Source: Proteobacteria bacterium UBA981
GTDB taxonomy: Bacteria > Pseudomonadota > Gammaproteobacteria > Ga0077536
NCBI GenBank assembly: GCA_002292285.1
Contig: DBBP01000020.1
Span: 1-64,000, forward strand
Length of the DNA: 64,000 nucleotides
Reading direction: 5' to 3'
This document shows, in pieces, positions 1-7,985 of the stretch. The translations under genes were made by a program, and so were the position numbers. Numbering within the stretch: the first letter of the stretch is position 1; every line of letters begins with the position of its first letter. The notes beneath the pieces are model-generated. The model ran no database searches. It was not told where the DNA came from and saw only the letters and a list, made by a program, of their open reading frames with translations.

Positions 1-21
1 CATTTACATTGTGAATCCAAG

Positions 22-123
22 CCATCTAACAAAATGTTTAAGTCCGACGCTTGATCGCTTCTTCACCCACGCTGCCGCTCCTGTCGGTCGCCGTTAAGCG
101 CCAGTTATGGCAGCGTTAGATGG
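22..123. other. attC-like integron recombination site
   Basis: A perfect 9-bp inverted repeat, CCATCTAAC (22-30) and GTTAGATGG (115-123), bounds about 100 bp. The inner parts fit the integron attC consensus: RYYYAAC at the left end (ATCTAAC, 24-30) and GTTRRRY at the right end (GTTAGAT, 115-121). The left arm continues with a box containing AAGTCCGACGC (40-50), as attC sites usually do; I could not pair the inner right box convincingly. A ribosome binding site and ORF begin only 15 bp after the right end, which is typical of a cassette. Seen: the repeat and the consensus match. Inferred: that this is or was a functional cassette boundary. No integrase gene is in the window. Confidence 0.65.
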
Positions 124-138
124 CAAGGAGAGTCTGAG

Positions 139-639
139 ATGAATTGGGACGCAATCGCAACCGTAGCCGAAGTCGCGAGTGCCATAGCCGTCGTCGTTTC
201 TCTAATTTATCTGGCCCTTCAGGTCCGCCAGAATACAGTTGCCCAGCAGGGTTCTACCCATCACCAGTTTTTGAGTACACAAACGACCGCTAACCAACTC
301 ATCGGCGGGAGCGCTGAAGTTTGTGAGCTAATAGAAAAGGCGAACGAAGATTTCGCGAGCATTACTTCCGCTGAGAGATTTCGCCTTTTGTTCATCTATT
401 ACGATCATTTTAATCAATGGGAATTCGCTTTCGATTCCCGTGAGAATGCGTTAATGGGACCCAACGTGTGGAATAAAATTGACTCTGGATACGCGCTGGT
501 CGCCGAGCTTACACCCTCATTTCGCGATACTTGGGCCATCATCAAGGGCAGTTTCCCGCACGAATTTGGCGAACATGTAGATAACGTGATTGCGGAAAAC
601 AAAATGTCCCGACTTGGAAATGATGAAAATGCCATCTGA
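139..639 (+). CDS. Small membrane-anchored protein of unknown function, probable integron cassette gene
   Basis: This 166-residue protein has one N-terminal membrane segment (about residues 8-27, rich in Ala/Val/Ile) followed by QVRQNT and a soluble helical tail of about 135 residues. I recognise the general pattern of short hypothetical proteins with this N-terminus from environmental cassettes, but no function. The start is well supported: AAGGAG at 125-130 lies 8 bp before the ATG. The gene sits between an attC-like site upstream and a degenerate one downstream, and its stop codon lies inside the downstream site (CCATCTGAC, 632-640). That gives the one-gene-per-cassette geometry. The codon use looks more AT-rich than most neighbouring genes, which also suggests acquisition. 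The alternative is an ordinary chromosomal orphan with chance flanking repeats. Confidence 0.75.
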   Translation: MNWDAIATVAEVASAIAVVVSLIYLALQVRQNTVAQQGSTHHQFLSTQTTANQLIGGSAEVCELIEKANEDFASITSAERFRLLFIYYDHFNQWEFAFDSRENALMGPNVWNKIDSGYALVAELTPSFRDTWAIIKGSFPHEFGEHVDNVIAENKMSRLGNDENAI

Positions 640-714
640 CAACATGCCCTGAGGCCGACCCTTGACCGCTCCGGTCGTTGCCATCAACGGACCTTCGACC
701 CTGGCGCTAGAGTG
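632..714. other. Degenerate attC-like site
   Basis: CCATCTGACAACATG at 632-646 followed by a GGCCGACCCTTGACCGCT stretch closely parallels the left arm of the site at 22-60 (CCATCTAACAAAATG, then GTCCGACGCTTGATCGCT). The right arm is poor: TGGCGCTAGAGTGG near 702-715 resembles TGGCAGCGTTAGATGG of the first site but lacks the invariant GTT. The element overlaps the stop codon of the preceding gene. It reads as a second cassette boundary that has decayed or been interrupted. Confidence 0.4.
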
Positions 715-775
715 GGCGAAAGATGTACTCCCCATATTGTTCCGCGGCATAAACGGACTTAGCGCCCGGACCTCG

Positions 776-2002
776 TTACGGCGAGAAAATGGCGTTGTGG
801 AATTGCTCAGTGAAAACTTCCGCAGGTACCGATTCCGGTCCGGCGAACGTCGCTAACAGCAGCCCCCCCAAGTCGGAGTTCGCACCGATGCGCCCAAATG
901 CGCGTGCACGTTGTTCGTCATCAACGCAGTTGACGAAAAGTGTCGCAGCGAAGCGCGCGATGCACCTGATACGCCGCACTCGCTCGCGGCGCTCATCTTG
1001 ATAGGCGGAAAACGATTCTTTCGACCAATCGCTATCAGCTTGCAGTGCGTCACGGATGAGCCTTGCATCGCGTAGGGCAACTGAAAGACCTTGCCCGACA
1101 ATTGGGTCGGTATAACCGGCGGCGTCGCCCATCAACACGACCCCGTCTACGCTTAGTTCATCGAGTGTCGCATCCTGACTAGGGTACGACTGGCAAGGGC
1201 CGATTGGTCGGGCGTTCGCGAGTCCGCGGCCACCGGGGATGCAATCGACATCAAACGCGGCGAGCAGGTTACACACCCCTTTCTCGCCGGTATAACGCCC
1301 GCGCTCAGAAAGATCGTAGTCAACGTACAAGCGAACTTTGCCGCCGCCTTGGGGGAAAATCAGATACTCCAAGTCGCCTGCTCGACCTACCGCCTGCAGA
1401 TCCTCCGGCCAATCGTGAGCATCATCTACCAGGAGTCCGGAAATCAGATGATCGACCGGTTGCTCTTTTAACCCGAGGCCTAGCTGCCGCCGTACCGTTG
1501 AGGAGCGGCCATCGGCGCCGACAATAAGCCGACAGCTGCAAGAATGACGCTCACCCTGATAGGTGTAGGCCACGCTCGGCTCCGCGCCTGGCTGAGCGGT
1601 GACCTTACTGACGCCTCGAAGCACGTCGACCTTGTGTGCCCTTGCATTATCGAGAAGCGCATTCTGCATAACGACATGCTCCATGCACAGAGGTCCAGGA
1701 ACCCCGGGAGATAAATCGCCAAGCGGCAAGGTGCCGGCCTCCGCTTGTGCGGGCGTCAGCAAATTGTCGTAGCCGATATGCCGCGTGACGTGATGGCCAC
1801 CGGCATCCATCAGTAGGTCATAGATACCTAAGGTCCGGGACTCGGTAACGCCCCACGGTGCCAAGAATTCACCGCGTACCCGGTCGACGAATTCCGTCTC
1901 CCGTTCGAGTAGCCGCACAGACAATCCAAGCTCAGCAAGGCTGGCGCCAAGGGCACTACCACCAATGCCGCCACCAACAATTACAACGTCACACGATTGC
2001 AT
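776..2002 (-). CDS. FAD-dependent monooxygenase/oxidoreductase (group A flavoprotein)
   Basis: This 408-residue soluble flavoprotein belongs to the para-hydroxybenzoate-hydroxylase-like superfamily. The N-terminal Rossmann motif GGGIGG is at residues 10-15, with the acidic residue that binds the FAD ribose at Glu33. The DG motif (GADGRSS) is near 162-168 and the GD motif (GDAAGYTDP) near 294. These three motifs in this order define class A monooxygenases, which use NAD(P)H and O2 on aromatic or isoprenoid substrates. Some homologues are instead geranylgeranyl-type reductases, so hydroxylation is not certain. There is no signal peptide or membrane segment. The gene stands alone, diverging from a DUF455 gene across about 275 bp, and its 3' end faces the putative cassette. 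The substrate is unknown. Confidence 0.8.
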   Translation of the reverse strand: MQSCDVVIVGGGIGGSALGASLAELGLSVRLLERETEFVDRVRGEFLAPWGVTESRTLGIYDLLMDAGGHHVTRHIGYDNLLTPAQAEAGTLPLGDLSPGVPGPLCMEHVVMQNALLDNARAHKVDVLRGVSKVTAQPGAEPSVAYTYQGERHSCSCRLIVGADGRSSTVRRQLGLGLKEQPVDHLISGLLVDDAHDWPEDLQAVGRAGDLEYLIFPQGGGKVRLYVDYDLSERGRYTGEKGVCNLLAAFDVDCIPGGRGLANARPIGPCQSYPSQDATLDELSVDGVVLMGDAAGYTDPIVGQGLSVALRDARLIRDALQADSDWSKESFSAYQDERRERVRRIRCIARFAATLFVNCVDDEQRARAFGRIGANSDLGGLLLATFAGPESVPAEVFTEQFHNAIFSP

Positions 2003-2277
2003 TTCTATCCGCCAAACAAACTTCTTCGAACGCCCAAAGTAGCAAAGATTGATGTTTGAATCTCACAGAGACGCGCCGCACCGTTAGCCAGGTAACTTCG
2101 CGACGGCAGCGGTCCAGGTAGTAAGCCTAAAGTAGGCGCATTTCGGCCTGATCTCAGCCTTCCACGAGTTCCCGCCTACCTTTAAAACCCTACAATTAAA
2201 CGCCAGAGATGGCCTCGCGCCGCGGCTTTCGAGCCTTGCTATGCTGAGCACACCGAGCACTTAGCTTCACCTCTTAG

Positions 2278-3102
2278 ATGTCACTATTGAACAACCCTCT
2301 GTATACGGCCGCACTTAGTTGCTGGAGTGAAACCGATGCGCACAGCAAGGCCAAGCAGACTCTGGCCCTGGACCTGATCCTTGGAGAGCCAGGAGCGGGC
2401 AGCGACTTCAGCCGCAGACTTCGGCCTGCGCTCGACGACCCAGGCAGGCCCTCCATGCCAACCCTGGTCGATCCGCGCAAGTTGCCTCGGCGTGGACTGG
2501 GTTCCGTCGAAGGGCACGCTGCGTTTATCCACGCCATTTGCCACATTGAGTTCAGCGCCATCAATCTCGCACTCGATGCCGCGCTCCGGTTTGCCGGGAT
2601 GCCTGCCGAGTACTATCGGGAGTGGCTCGAAGTTGCCGTCGACGAAGCGCGCCACTTCAGTTTGCTGGCTGCACATCTCGGTAAGCTCGGATACAACTAT
2701 GGTGATTTCGTTGCGCACAACGGCCTGTGGGCAGTTGCCAATCAGACCAGCGACGATATTCTCGCGCGCATGGCGTTAATACCGCGCGTATTGGAAGCGC
2801 GTGGACTGGATGTGACACCGGCGATGATCGATCGTTTGCACCAGCACGGCGACGACGAAGGCGCGGAGATTCTGGCGATAATCCTGGACGACGAAATTCG
2901 GCACGTCGCCGTTGGCTCACGCTGGTTTCTTTATCTCAGCCGCGCGCGCGGGCTCGATGCGGCGCAAACATTCCAGCAACTGGTCAGCCGTGAATTGGGT
3001 CCTCGCGCAACTGCGGCGCTGAATATCGATGCGCGTCGCGCGGCCGGATTTAGTGAGGCAGAACTTGATTGGCTAAGCGGAAACGGGGAAGACACTCGTT
3101 AG
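2278..3102 (+). CDS. DUF455 family ferritin-like protein
   Basis: The 274-residue protein has the layout of the DUF455 family, which is predicted to fold as a ferritin-like four-helix bundle. Candidate metal ligands are visible: His89/Glu91 in HIEF, the ExxH pair Glu123/His126 (DEARH), and the ExxH pair Glu206/His209 (DDEIRH). That set could bind a di-iron or di-manganese centre, similar in principle to MiaE-type tRNA hydroxylases. The family's reaction is not established, so I assign none. Length is normal for the family. The ATG lacks an obvious Shine-Dalgarno sequence. The gene is convergent with the cyclase gene downstream, with about 155 bp between them that show nothing notable. Confidence 0.8.
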   Translation: MSLLNNPLYTAALSCWSETDAHSKAKQTLALDLILGEPGAGSDFSRRLRPALDDPGRPSMPTLVDPRKLPRRGLGSVEGHAAFIHAICHIEFSAINLALDAALRFAGMPAEYYREWLEVAVDEARHFSLLAAHLGKLGYNYGDFVAHNGLWAVANQTSDDILARMALIPRVLEARGLDVTPAMIDRLHQHGDDEGAEILAIILDDEIRHVAVGSRWFLYLSRARGLDAAQTFQQLVSRELGPRATAALNIDARRAAGFSEAELDWLSGNGEDTR

Positions 3103-3257
3103 CAAAGCGACGTTTTGCCGCAGTGGAGCATTCCGGAGCACCCACGAAATCACCCGTAGATTTTAAGTGGCGGCCAAAATCAACGACTGTCCGCGATACC
3201 TGCGTTAACGCCGCTACAACAAGCGGACGTGGTGTCGAACGACGGCAAGGGAAAGTT

Positions 3258-4022
3258 TCAAACCAACGTATGAATCAACAGAGGCTTACCGACGCCTTTA
3301 ACCGCTGTATCGGGCAGCGATTCGACGGCGAAACTCGGGTCGATGGTTTGCTTCAGGCGATCGGTCAGGATGATTTCGACCTCGTATTGCCGCGTCAGCT
3401 CCTGCACGCGTGCGGCGATATTGACCGCTCGACCGACGAAGGCGAATTCCTTGAGTTCTCGGCTACCGACCAGCCCAACCACCCCGGTCCCACGATGCAG
3501 GCCAATCCCTATGGCGAGGGTCGGTAAACCGCGCTGGGCTAATTCGTCGTTGTATTCCTGCAAGGCAACCCGCATCGCGAGTGCGGCGCGAACGCAATCA
3601 TCACCCTGCCACGGGTTCGGATCGGTGGCACCGAAAAAGGCCAGCAGGCCATCGCCAATAAACGTTGATACGTAGCCGCGATGCTCACTAATGGCCTGGC
3701 TCATGCGCTCGAAGTAGCCATTCAGGATCCCGACTAGGACATTCGGTTCCAACGACTCGCTGAGTGCGGTGAATCCGGCGACGTCAGCGAACAACACGCT
3801 GACTTCTTTCTTCTCGCCAAAGTCGACCACGCCCTCGGCGATAATGCGTTCGATAACTTCATCGGGTGCAAAGCGGCTGAATGCGCGCTGTAAACTTTCG
3901 AGTTCCCCGGCAGCCGCCGTGACACGTTGGCGCAGCCGCTTTGCGTCATGCAGTGCGCGCCACAGTAGGCCGGCGAAGAGCAGTGCTGCACTCGCCGCGA
4001 TGACCAACAACCAGGAAGTCAT
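3258..4022 (-). CDS. Membrane-anchored class III adenylate/guanylate cyclase
   Basis: The protein is 254 residues, with an N-terminal membrane helix (about 3-21), a short helical linker and a class III nucleotide cyclase domain (about 70-254). The two metal-binding aspartates are present (Asp80 in LFADVAGFT and Asp124 in FIGDG), as are the transition-state Asn201 and Arg205 (VNIAAR). The position that usually carries the adenine-selecting lysine is Thr120 (YVSTFIGD), so the purine preference cannot be called from sequence. The start codon overlaps the stop of the upstream carboxymuconolactone-decarboxylase-like gene (ATGA), which means the two are cotranscribed and probably translationally coupled. 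No sensor domain is present apart from the membrane helix, so regulation may come through its partner protein. Confidence 0.88.
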   Translation of the reverse strand: MTSWLLVIAASAALLFAGLLWRALHDAKRLRQRVTAAAGELESLQRAFSRFAPDEVIERIIAEGVVDFGEKKEVSVLFADVAGFTALSESLEPNVLVGILNGYFERMSQAISEHRGYVSTFIGDGLLAFFGATDPNPWQGDDCVRAALAMRVALQEYNDELAQRGLPTLAIGIGLHRGTGVVGLVGSRELKEFAFVGRAVNIAARVQELTRQYEVEIILTDRLKQTIDPSFAVESLPDTAVKGVGKPLLIHTLV

Positions 4023-5101
4023 TCGCGCAGATCAGCGAGGAACTCGAGGCGGCACATCGTATTCAGCAACGCGACCGCACCGCAGAAATCGAGAAATTCG
4101 GCGGCGGATAGCTGCTGTTGGACTTCGGCACAATGGCGCTGAATAACGGCCGGCTGGTACCACACGGTCTCGCGGGCTAAAGGGATAAGCAGACGCTCAG
4201 TGTCGGACAAAATCGGCGACGCGAGGTGGGTGAGGATTTGTTCGGTGTCCGCGTGGTCAACGCCCTCCGTGCGTAACATGTCGCGCGCTTGCTGTTCGCA
4301 CGCTTTGGCGCCCAGGGCACGCGCCACTACGGCCAATAATAATGTGACTGTTCGCGATGGTAACGCTGCCGAAGTCCACAGGCGGTCAATGATCACACGC
4401 AGGTCGCGCCCTAACGGCAAGCCGTCGAGGGCGTTGACTGTGGCGCTGAACGGTCCGCTTCGCTCCGGGGCCGCCAGGGTGACTGGTTTGCCGCGATGCT
4501 GCATGCGGCGGAACTTGATCGCCAATAACGGGCGGAACAGGCGGGCCCACCATTGATCGGGAAGTTGCTCCAGGCGCCGCGGGGGTAGGGCGATGAAAGT
4601 TGAAACGCGGTTTAAAATCAAATGGACACCGATGAGCCCAGCGAACTCTGCAATTTCGTCCGTGCTAAAGCCATTGGCGCGCAAGGGCTCCAAATCGCCA
4701 GCGTGGACCGGCGGTTTGGATTGCGAAATGCGCCGCGAAAAATCGATAACGGCACGTTCGCGTGGGGTGAAATCGCCGGTCAGGAGATCTTGCTCCAGGC
4801 GGGCGATACGTTTCTCGCTCATGCCGAGTACGCGCAGGAACGCGCGTTGCACGCCGAAGCAAAAACGGCAGGAATTATCCTGGCTGACGACGAGTCCAGC
4901 CTGATCAATGAGATCGGCGTCGACCTGCACGACGGTTGTGACTTGCACCGAAATGCGCAGCATCGCGTCCGCCATCCACGGCGAACCGGCGAAGTAGCGC
5001 ATCAGATCACCGGGGCGGCCAGTCGCCTGGGAGAACTTGAGTTCAAGTTCCGGCGCCGACTGCTGTACCAGCAGGCACGGTTCCCACTCGATTTCGCTCA
5101 T
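4019..5101 (-). CDS. Carboxymuconolactone decarboxylase/AhpD-like protein, two-domain
   Basis: The protein is about 360 residues from the chosen start; an in-frame ATG at 5149 would add 16 residues with unconvincing sequence, and neither start has a clear ribosome binding site. The N-terminal half is an AhpD-like domain with a CRFC thiol pair followed by a helix, the redox motif used by this family in alkylhydroperoxide reduction. The C-terminal half looks like a second, degenerate copy (around KACEQQARDML) without the CxxC pair. The gene overlaps the downstream membrane cyclase by 4 bp. Inference: a redox or peroxidase-like protein coupled to nucleotide signalling. The real substrate is unknown. 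Confidence 0.7.
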   Translation of the reverse strand: MSEIEWEPCLLVQQSAPELELKFSQATGRPGDLMRYFAGSPWMADAMLRISVQVTTVVQVDADLIDQAGLVVSQDNSCRFCFGVQRAFLRVLGMSEKRIARLEQDLLTGDFTPRERAVIDFSRRISQSKPPVHAGDLEPLRANGFSTDEIAEFAGLIGVHLILNRVSTFIALPPRRLEQLPDQWWARLFRPLLAIKFRRMQHRGKPVTLAAPERSGPFSATVNALDGLPLGRDLRVIIDRLWTSAALPSRTVTLLLAVVARALGAKACEQQARDMLRTEGVDHADTEQILTHLASPILSDTERLLIPLARETVWYQPAVIQRHCAEVQQQLSAAEFLDFCGAVALLNTMCRLEFLADLRE

Positions 5102-5212
5102 CCTGGCCAATAGTTTTGCCCCGCTGCCAATTGTCGGCGAGTGTAGCATCGGTGCAGGTGGCTCAACGAGAACGTCTGGACGATCAGCACGCGCTCGCCG
5201 CGGTCGAACGCT

Positions 5213-6100
5213 TTAACTCGGCGTTTCCGACCGCCGCGCTTCACTCCCTGCGATGTACGCGCAAGCGCACATCACGATGCCCGCACCGACAAGGCCCCAG
5301 GTATCTGGCACCTCACCGAAAACGACGTACCCGAGAATCCCCGCGATGATGACGCGGGTAAAGTCGAATGGTGCGATCACCGTCATGTCACCGGCTGCGT
5401 ATGCGCGCGTCATACAGTATTGGCCGAACCAGCCGACCAGTCCGAGCGCGAACAACCATGCCCACTCAATCAGAGACGGCAGTTCGAAAGCGTATAAGGT
5501 CGGCACGCCCATCATGACGGCGCCACTGAGCAGAAAGTAAAACACAATGCGCTCGGTCGGCTCAGTCCGCGTGAGGCTTTTCATGGTTGTTATTGAGCTT
5601 GTCGCCAGAATCGCTGACAGCAAGGCAATCGCGGCGGCCGGTTCAAACCCGGCTTGCGGCCGCACCATCACCACGACACCAATGAAGCCGGCAAACGTCG
5701 CGAGCGTACGCCCGAGCCGTATGCGCTCGCGCAGAAACAACGCCGCAAACAACACACTCCACAGTGGAATGCTGAACGCCAGCACGGTCGCATCGGCGAG
5801 CCGCATATGCTGAACGGCGTAAATGCTGGCGAGCAGCGACCCGGCGCCAAAAAAACCACGGGAAAAGTGCGCGCCTGGCCTGGAAGTTTTGAGCGCGCCG
5901 ACGCCGCGCTGAGCGAGCCACGGCAAATAGAACAGCAGACTCATGACAAAGCGGAACATGCCGACTTCTACCAGGGGCAGGGATTGCATGAGGTATTTGG
6001 CGATGGCGAACATGCTGGTCAGTGACGTCACCGCGACCAGCATCCACAGCACGCCAATGAGATTCGACGACATGGGTAGAGCGCGTTCCGATTGACTCAT
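5213..6100 (-). CDS. EamA/DMT-family membrane transporter
   Basis: A hydrophobic protein of 295 residues with about ten membrane helices arranged as two EamA repeats, as in the drug/metabolite transporter superfamily. Conserved features include the helix-1 region with FAIAKYL, RFVMS in helix 2, the LRERI turn after helix 4, and FTRVIIAGILGYVVFGE in the second repeat. These are inner-membrane exporters or permeases of small metabolites; the substrate cannot be inferred. A second start at 6073 (MSSNLIG) is possible. A similar but separate EamA gene lies at 47.6-48.5 kb, and both share the FNFTR/FDFTR motif in the second repeat. Confidence 0.85.
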   Translation of the reverse strand: MSQSERALPMSSNLIGVLWMLVAVTSLTSMFAIAKYLMQSLPLVEVGMFRFVMSLLFYLPWLAQRGVGALKTSRPGAHFSRGFFGAGSLLASIYAVQHMRLADATVLAFSIPLWSVLFAALFLRERIRLGRTLATFAGFIGVVVMVRPQAGFEPAAAIALLSAILATSSITTMKSLTRTEPTERIVFYFLLSGAVMMGVPTLYAFELPSLIEWAWLFALGLVGWFGQYCMTRAYAAGDMTVIAPFDFTRVIIAGILGYVVFGEVPDTWGLVGAGIVMCACAYIAGSEARRSETPS

Positions 6101-6173
6101 TGGGATGGACGGTTAGAACCAGGAACGCGTAAAGCGCTGTGCCGAGTAGCGCCGTGTCCCACAACGGGTTGCT

Positions 6174-6449
6174 TCAGAGGCCGGACCAGTAAAGAAAAAT
6201 CAGCACGCCACAAGCGACGACCGCCCATGCTTCGAAGGCTACTCGGAGAGGCAGTGGTGCGCGCCGAACTTCCATGAAGTCGAGAAAAACGAAACGCACC
6301 TTAACGAACGTGATGACCAATATCGCCGATGTCGCGTATTGGTAGGCGTCGCCGAAGCCGAGGCCGTGCCCGAATTGCCACGATAGCGCTGTGGCAAGGA
6401 TGAGTAGCACCCACACGATGCTGATTCTGTTGAGTAATAAGGTCCGCAT
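6174..6449 (-). CDS. Cytochrome c oxidase subunit IV family protein
   Basis: A 91-residue protein with three predicted membrane helices and the short loop KVRFVFLDFMEVRRAP, typical of the prokaryotic cytochrome oxidase subunit IV / NorF-like family. These small subunits accompany haem-copper oxidases or nitric oxide reductases and help assembly or stability. The gene is the last of three on the minus strand, starting 4 bp after the subunit III-like gene ends. No haem-copper subunit I or cytochrome c subunit II is in the window, so its partner must be encoded elsewhere. Confidence 0.8.
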   Translation of the reverse strand: MRTLLLNRISIVWVLLILATALSWQFGHGLGFGDAYQYATSAILVITFVKVRFVFLDFMEVRRAPLPLRVAFEAWAVVACGVLIFLYWSGL

Positions 6450-6453
6450 GAAA

Positions 6454-7041
6454 CTAGCGCATCAGATAGAGCAAGGCGAACAGCACAATCCACAGCATGT
6501 CGACCATGTGCCAGAAGCTCGCACCGGATTCGAGCATGTTCACATCGCCCTGGCTTAACTCCGGGCCACGCGAAACTGTGCATAAATAAAGCAACACAAT
6601 GATGCCAATCACGACGTGCAGCAGGTGGATGCCGGTTAGCAGGTAGTAGTACATGAAGAAGTCGTTGGTCACGATGGTCAGGTCGGCGGCGAACTTTTCA
6701 CCGTACTCAAACACCTTCACGACAATAAAGCCGAGCCCGCACAATACTGCGCCGATGAGAAAACGCGTCGTCAGGTGCGCCAGTTGGTGACGTTGCGCGT
6801 GAATGGCGAGTGCCACGAACCATGAACTTGTCAACATCAAAATCGTATTGAACAGGCCATAGGTCTGATTCAAGGCCTGTTGTGAGCTCGCGAACAAGGC
6901 GACGTCATCGGCCCGGTAGTAGACGAACACACTGAACAGCAGCGAGAACATCAGCATATCGCCGATGATAAACATCCACACGCCGGCTTCGCCGGGCAGG
7001 TGGGACTCTGCCGCAGGCGACAGTTTCGTCGTTGACGACAT
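6454..7041 (-). CDS. Cytochrome c oxidase subunit III family protein (NorE-like)
   Basis: A 195-residue membrane protein with five predicted helices. The pattern is that of short subunit III/NorE proteins: LPGEAGVWMFIIGDMLMFSLLF at the first helix, FEYGEKF in a loop, and GIHLLHVVIGI then ASFWHMVDMLWIVLF in the last two helices. Such proteins bind the core of haem-copper oxidases or nitric oxide reductases but carry no redox metals. The 195-residue length matches NorE-type rather than the roughly 260-residue canonical CoxC. It lies between a polytopic protein of unknown function (5-bp gap) and the subunit IV-like gene (4-bp gap). Confidence 0.87.
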   Translation of the reverse strand: MSSTTKLSPAAESHLPGEAGVWMFIIGDMLMFSLLFSVFVYYRADDVALFASSQQALNQTYGLFNTILMLTSSWFVALAIHAQRHQLAHLTTRFLIGAVLCGLGFIVVKVFEYGEKFAADLTIVTNDFFMYYYLLTGIHLLHVVIGIIVLLYLCTVSRGPELSQGDVNMLESGASFWHMVDMLWIVLFALLYLMR

Positions 7042-7046
7042 CGAAT

Positions 7047-7760
7047 TCAGGCAGTCGCGGCCAGACCGTCCGACTCTTCACTTTGGCGGATGACGGCTTT
7101 GCGCACCATAACGAAGGTAACGATATACCAGCCAAAGAACATCAGGAAAGGAATCCACCACACGAACAAACCGTTCCACGCGAAGGGCCCGGTCTTAAAG
7201 AATGTCAGCAGGCCGCCGGGGATAAATGACACCGCGACCCAGAAGTTATAGAAACCGAACCAGCGCGGAAAAATCGGTTCCTCACGTTTGTCGCTGAGGA
7301 CGCAGAAACCGATACAAAAATTCTGCGTGATAAACGTCGTGAACGTCATGAGGAAAACAATCCATCCAAAGTCATTGAGCAGCATCACCAGCTGCGGGTC
7401 GCGATCGGGCCGGAATGCCGCAACCGTCCAGCACGTTGTTGCTACTACGAATATCAGGGCATTCAGGGAGCCCGACGAGATTTGTCCGTAGGTAAGCACC
7501 GAGTGTTCGCCTTCGATGCGTTTCATCTGTACTGCGATCACGGCTACAAGCGGCAGCATCAGGCCAATGCTGGACATCATTACCAGTACACCGAAGCGGA
7601 TCGAAAGCGTATTCGAGGCGTAAAAATCGGCCAGTTCCGCCTCGGTCAGACTTGGCGCAATTGGTGGCATCATGCCTGCCAGTGGCCACAGACCAATCGT
7701 AAAAATCACCGCAAACGCGATGGCGCACCAAGCGCAGACCAATTGAGCTCTTGTGTTCAT
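7047..7760 (-). CDS. Polytopic membrane protein of unknown function in a cytochrome oxidase III/IV operon
   Basis: This 237-residue protein has about six membrane helices and is rich in Phe and Trp in the second half (RWFGFYNFWVAVSF, NGLFVWWIPFLMFFGW). I do not recognise a named family. The start is strong: GGGGAGGAG lies just before the ATG on the minus strand. It is the first gene of a three-gene unit with the NorE-like and subunit IV-like genes, spaced 5 and 4 bp, so a role with the same respiratory or membrane-bound oxygenase complex is likely by context only. There are no CxxCH motifs, no histidine pattern of a haem-copper subunit I, and no signal of a transporter superfamily. Confidence 0.75.
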   Translation of the reverse strand: MNTRAQLVCAWCAIAFAVIFTIGLWPLAGMMPPIAPSLTEAELADFYASNTLSIRFGVLVMMSSIGLMLPLVAVIAVQMKRIEGEHSVLTYGQISSGSLNALIFVVATTCWTVAAFRPDRDPQLVMLLNDFGWIVFLMTFTTFITQNFCIGFCVLSDKREEPIFPRWFGFYNFWVAVSFIPGGLLTFFKTGPFAWNGLFVWWIPFLMFFGWYIVTFVMVRKAVIRQSEESDGLAATA

Positions 7761-7985
7761 CGTCTCCTCCCCAGGAAGTGCAGCGCTTAAGTCTGCGCCA
7801 CCAATATAATCGACTGCGCTTGAAAAGGGCTAAAAATTTCGGCGTCCTGGCCGTCCGAGCGAGCAAAACGCCGGGGTACGCACCCCGATTCACTCCGTAA
7901 GCGAGCGATATGGGGCCAATCCTTTGCCCGTCCGGGCGCTAACGCCGTACACTCAATACTCCTTAACTAGCAGAATCCACGCATC

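Noticed and set aside
662..856. 64-codon frame overlapping the degenerate attC-like site
   Set aside because: It begins at a non-ATG codon without a ribosome binding site and runs into the antisense of the flavoprotein gene.
2160..2200. Possible sigma-70 promoter (TACAAT at 2191) before the DUF455 gene
   Set aside because: The -35 region (TTCCCG) is poor and the base composition makes chance matches likely.
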